Origin: Coriobacteriales bacterium
GTDB taxonomy: Bacteria; Actinomycetota; Coriobacteriia; Coriobacteriales; UBA8131
NCBI GenBank assembly: GCA_031286245.1
Contig: JAITUO010000190.1
Span: 1 to 7,091, forward strand
DNA: 7,091 nucleotides
Direction: 5' to 3'
In this document: in pieces, positions 6,202 to 7,091 of the stretch
Layout: each line of letters opens with the position of its first letter
Position numbering within the stretch: position 1 is the stretch's first letter
Notes under the pieces: generated by a model
Database searches by the model: none
Seen by the model: only the letters and a program-made list of their open reading frames with translations
Told to the model about the DNA's origin: nothing
Made by a program: the position numbers and the translations under genes

Positions 6202-7038
6202 GTGACAACAAAAACCATGCTACAGAATACCGTTCAAAAAGACTCGCTTACCAGCGCCGCGCCGAACAGCACTTTTACTGCATCTTCGTCGTATGATACA
6301 TTGGCGAGCGACACATTGGCGAATACCACACTGGCTAACGGCGCATCGGCTAGCGACACATTGGCGAGCGCTACATCGACAAACGCACTGGACAGCGTAA
6401 ACAACACCGCTCCCACAGCTACTCCTGGTAATGCTGATCGGCGTACCTTACGCTCCCGCAAAATGATGCGAGAAGCAATCGCAGTGCTGATCAGTGAGCG
6501 TGGACTCGGCAATTTCACAGTCGGTGACCTGATGGACAAAGCTGACTTGAACCGTTCAACTTTCTATGGACATTATTCCGATCTGGACGCATTACTATCG
6601 ACTCTCAAGCAGGAGATCATCGACGATCTGGAGGCCATTAAGCCGCAGATCCTGGCAGTTTCGATCAAGGAAATCGTCGCTTTCGAACGTACCGGCCAGC
6701 CACCCAGTGTAACAGTAGAGCTATTCGACACACTACGCGAACATGGCAAACTGCTGCAAGTGCTGCTCAGCCCTCACGGTGATGCCCAATTCCAAGCCCA
6801 GCTGCGCGACGTTGTCTGCACCGATTTCATCCGCTCGGTGCTCCACAAAAAATACACTCAGGAACCCAGCCCCCTGGTCGAGTACTACATAGCTTACTAC
6901 GCCTCTGCCCTGCTCGGTTTGATCCAGCGCTGGCTGGACAACGGCATGACCGAAAACTCCGAAGCCATCGGGCGTTTGATGCTATCGATCATGTTCCTCA
7001 AACCGGGGGATCCAATCAGACTCAAAGGCAAACACTGA
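6202..7038 (+). CDS. TetR/AcrR-family regulator with low-complexity N-terminal extension
   Basis: This 278-residue protein uses a GTG start set by GGAGG. Residues ~80-140 are a TetR_N DNA-binding domain: RRTLRSRKMMREA, then FTVGDLMDKADLNRSTFYGHYSD (split as FTVGDLMDKA and DLNRSTFYGHYSD) at 105-127, with the typical recognition-helix STFYGHY. Residues ~165-265 match the Firmicute-type TetR C-terminal ligand/dimer domain, including EYYIAYYASALLGLIQRWL at 227-245. Typical members are ~190 residues; here about 75 residues of Ser/Thr/Ala/Asn-rich sequence precede the HTH, including a pentapeptide repeat of DTLAS type at 32-61. The gene is divergent from the DUF4349 operon across a dyad-rich region, so local regulation and autorepression are likely but inferred. 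The ligand is unknown. Base composition is visibly more GC-rich than in the genes at the left of the window. Confidence 0.9.
   Translation: MTTKTMLQNTVQKDSLTSAAPNSTFTASSSYDTLASDTLANTTLANGASASDTLASATSTNALDSVNNTAPTATPGNADRRTLRSRKMMREAIAVLISERGLGNFTVGDLMDKADLNRSTFYGHYSDLDALLSTLKQEIIDDLEAIKPQILAVSIKEIVAFERTGQPPSVTVELFDTLREHGKLLQVLLSPHGDAQFQAQLRDVVCTDFIRSVLHKKYTQEPSPLVEYYIAYYASALLGLIQRWLDNGMTENSEAIGRLMLSIMFLKPGDPIRLKGKH
6295..6384 (+). repeat. 15-bp coding tandem repeat, six units
   Basis: Six in-frame 15-base units with consensus GACACATTGGCGAGC encode DTLAS, DTLAN, TTLAN, GASAS, DTLAS and ATSTN. Units 1, 2 and 5 are nearly identical; unit 4 is more diverged and unit 6 the most. The array lies in the N-terminal extension of the TetR-like protein, so copy-number change would keep the frame. 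Confidence 0.85.
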
Positions 7039-7047
7039 TGCTTTATC

Positions 7048-7067
7048 AAACCTTAATATTTAGGTTT
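7048..7067 (+). terminator. Weak hairpin after the TetR-like gene
   Basis: AAACCT (7048-7053) and AGGTTT (7062-7067) can pair with an eight-base AT-rich loop, ten bases after the stop. The stem is short, has few GC pairs and is followed by only a TTT/TTAC stretch, so termination here is doubtful. Confidence 0.25.
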
Positions 7068-7086
7068 TACAATGTGGAGAAGACCG
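7063..7086. repeat. Palindromic repeat copy 2 (downstream of the TetR-like gene)
   Basis: This copy matches 5876-5899 at 21 of 24 positions in the same orientation. Its dyad (GGTTTT with GAAGACC) is less perfect than in copy 1. It lies 25 bases after the regulator's stop codon and is followed by a G-run at the window edge, so any larger element would continue outside. Confidence 0.6.
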
Positions 7087-7091
7087 GGGGG

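Noticed and set aside
6033..6296. Plus-strand frame running into the TetR-like gene
   Set aside because: It overlaps the start of the regulator in another frame, has no Shine-Dalgarno and encodes no recognisable domain.
6234..6539. Minus-strand frame across the TetR-like N-terminus
   Set aside because: Its repetitive LANVSLA-like translation is just the antisense of the 15-bp repeat.
5876..7086. The two 24-bp repeats as a CRISPR array
   Set aside because: There are only two copies over 1.1 kb apart with a gene between them, no regular spacers and no cas genes in view.

Overview
The window reads as an accessory stretch of a bacterial chromosome of moderate, somewhat AT-rich composition. Strong Shine-Dalgarno sites (GGAGG, AAGGAGGG), a lipobox lipoprotein of the DUF4349 type, a TetR regulator with a Firmicute-style C-terminal domain and a TOTE-type primase-helicase together suggest a Gram-positive, probably anaerobic lineage (Bacillota or Coriobacteriia). 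The exact taxon cannot be fixed from the sequence.

Layout. (1) Bases 1-2387, plus strand: most of a large protein whose 5' end lies outside the window. It has the C-terminal part of an archaeo-eukaryotic-type primase (AEP) domain, a complete superfamily 2 helicase, and a C-terminal phospholipase D (PLD)-like domain. This is the architecture of the TOTE conflict-system proteins. The PLD-like HKD motif has Phe where the catalytic His should be. (2) 2388-2667: a gap with a 39-bp tandem duplication, a second short direct repeat and a dyad. (3) 2668-3996, plus: an AAA-type ATPase with a C-terminal DUF234 / PD-(D/E)xK-like domain. (4) 3997-4095: a short convergent gap with no convincing terminator. 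(5) 5477 down to 4096, minus: a DUF4349 membrane-anchored lipoprotein followed by an 85-residue protein that looks like an internally deleted AraC/GyrI-type effector-binding domain, probably one transcription unit. (6) 5478-6201: a long divergent intergenic region dominated by a 45-bp, 44/45-identical inverted repeat around a 103-bp centre, plus smaller dyads. (7) 6202-7038, plus: a TetR/AcrR-type regulator with an unusual ~75-residue low-complexity N-terminal extension, partly built from a 15-bp tandem repeat. A 24-bp sequence found in the centre of the intergenic inverted repeat recurs just downstream of this gene at the window edge.

How the parts may relate. The first two plus-strand genes are both nucleic-acid-directed ATPases with nuclease-like tails, and could form or border a defence/conflict island. 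This is inference from domains and adjacency. The right half is a separate module: an envelope lipoprotein operon divergent from a TetR-family gene. The usual expectation is that the TetR protein acts on the shared intergenic region, where several dyads are candidate operators. The strongest unexplained features are the long inverted repeat, the repeat shared across the tetR-like gene, the coding repeat in the regulator, the degenerate HKD motif and the miniaturised effector-binding protein.
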